From assembly GCF_009741445.1 (NCBI RefSeq), contig NZ_CP046507.1, positions 4,340,001 to 4,404,000 of the forward strand: a stretch of DNA of 64,000 nt, given 5' to 3'. The notes below the pieces were generated by a model that was not told where the DNA came from, did no database searches, and saw only the letters and a list, made by a program, of their open reading frames with translations. Below, in pieces: positions 63,777 to 64,000 of the stretch. The position numbers and the translations under genes were made by a program. Positions within the stretch are counted from its first letter, which is position 1. Each line of letters opens with the position of its first letter. The stretch comes from Mycobacterium avium subsp. avium. Its GTDB lineage: Bacteria > Actinomycetota > Actinomycetes > Mycobacteriales > Mycobacteriaceae.

Positions 63777-64000
63777 CTAGGGCAGGTCGAGCAGCTGCTC
63801 GTAGAAGCCGCCGAAACCGCGCCGGGGGTCCACCAGATGGATCTCCAGGATCCAGTGGCAGGTGCGGCCGCGGGGATCGGTGCGGCGCATCGGCTTGTCC
63901 GATCCGGGCATGATGTACCACTCGATGCCCGGCCCGGCGATCTTCTTGTGCGCGAACTCCCCGATCAGATGCCCGGCGATGTGGCTGCCCCACTCGAAAC
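63777..64000 (-). CDS. M24-family metallopeptidase, C-terminal part (truncated by the window edge)
   Basis: The last 74 codons of a leftward gene whose start lies beyond position 64000. The visible end contains EWGSHIAGHLIGEF, then MRRTDPRGRTCHWILEIHLVD and a FGGFYEQLLDLP tail, which fit the pita-bread fold of M24 (aminopeptidase P/creatinase-like) proteins, where the GH and Glu residues bind metal or substrate. M. tuberculosis has an SDR (Rv0439c) beside groEL2 instead. The frame ends at TAG, with complement CTA at 63777-63779. Confidence 0.7.
   Translation of the reverse strand, partial: FEWGSHIAGHLIGEFAHKKIAGPGIEWYIMPGSDKPMRRTDPRGRTCHWILEIHLVDPRRGFGGFYEQLLDLP

Overview
The window is a chromosomal segment of a slow-growing Mycobacterium. 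It is GC-rich and almost gap-free, and it carries PcaA, UmaA and a CmaA2-type mycolic acid methyltransferase, MshA, SenX3/RegX3, HbhA, isocitrate lyase with RamB, GroEL2, a PPE protein and Esx proteins. Gene order follows M. tuberculosis H37Rv from about Rv0508 down to Rv0440, in inverted orientation. Rv numbers are recalled counterparts, not database hits. The order and content would suit a relative of the M. avium complex, but the species cannot be fixed from this segment.

Layout. 1-4155: a glutaredoxin-like gene (Rv0508), then a complete esxF-esxE-cpnT-immunity operon encoding an ESX-exported NAD+-glycohydrolase (TNT) toxin, at the place where M. tuberculosis has mmpS2-mmpL2. 4420-9623: serB1, a HadA-like dehydratase, cmaA2, a PlsC-like acyltransferase, galE2, the tiny ribosomal protein bS22 and a small DNA-binding protein. 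9762-16754: proC, a thioesterase, a TIM-barrel isomerase, a membrane protein, exopolyphosphatase, and three rightward genes ending in a Nudix hydrolase. 16755-29602: regX3-senX3 with three 53-bp MIRU units between them, gpmA, a YbjN protein, mshA, an ROK regulator, an SDR, the L,D-transpeptidase LprQ, murB, a nitrilase, a LmeA-like protein and deoC. 29599-33880: secreted and membrane proteins, hbhA, the Rv0474 regulator, a DUF445 protein and madR. 34016-43179: pcaA, umaA, fadB2, aceA, a FatA-type thioesterase, ramB, an AhpD-like protein and lpd. 43268-50013: small membrane proteins, a DUF779 protein, an aldehyde dehydrogenase, a prolyl oligopeptidase, echA2 and the siderophore-secretion factor Rv0455c. 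50039-60650: a tetR-mmpS-mmpL operon, dipZ, DinB and VOC proteins, a D-aminoacylase, a short PPE and a PPOX protein. 60919-64000: a DUF559 nuclease-like gene bounded by palindromes, groEL2 with two CIRCE operators, and the 3' end of an M24 peptidase.

Themes. Envelope lipids (cmaA2, pcaA, umaA, madR, MmpS/MmpL, acyltransferase), cell wall (murB, lprQ), phosphate response (senX3-regX3, ppx), redox and thiols (mshA, dipZ, lpd) and the glyoxylate shunt (aceA, ramB). The accessory parts are the relocated cpnT cassette with a visibly AT-richer toxin/immunity end, the MmpS/MmpL operon facing Rv0455c, dipZ without sigK or mpt83, and the DUF559 gene with its palindromes. No tRNA, rRNA, insertion sequence, integrase or CRISPR array was seen, and no stretch above 300 bases lacks a gene.
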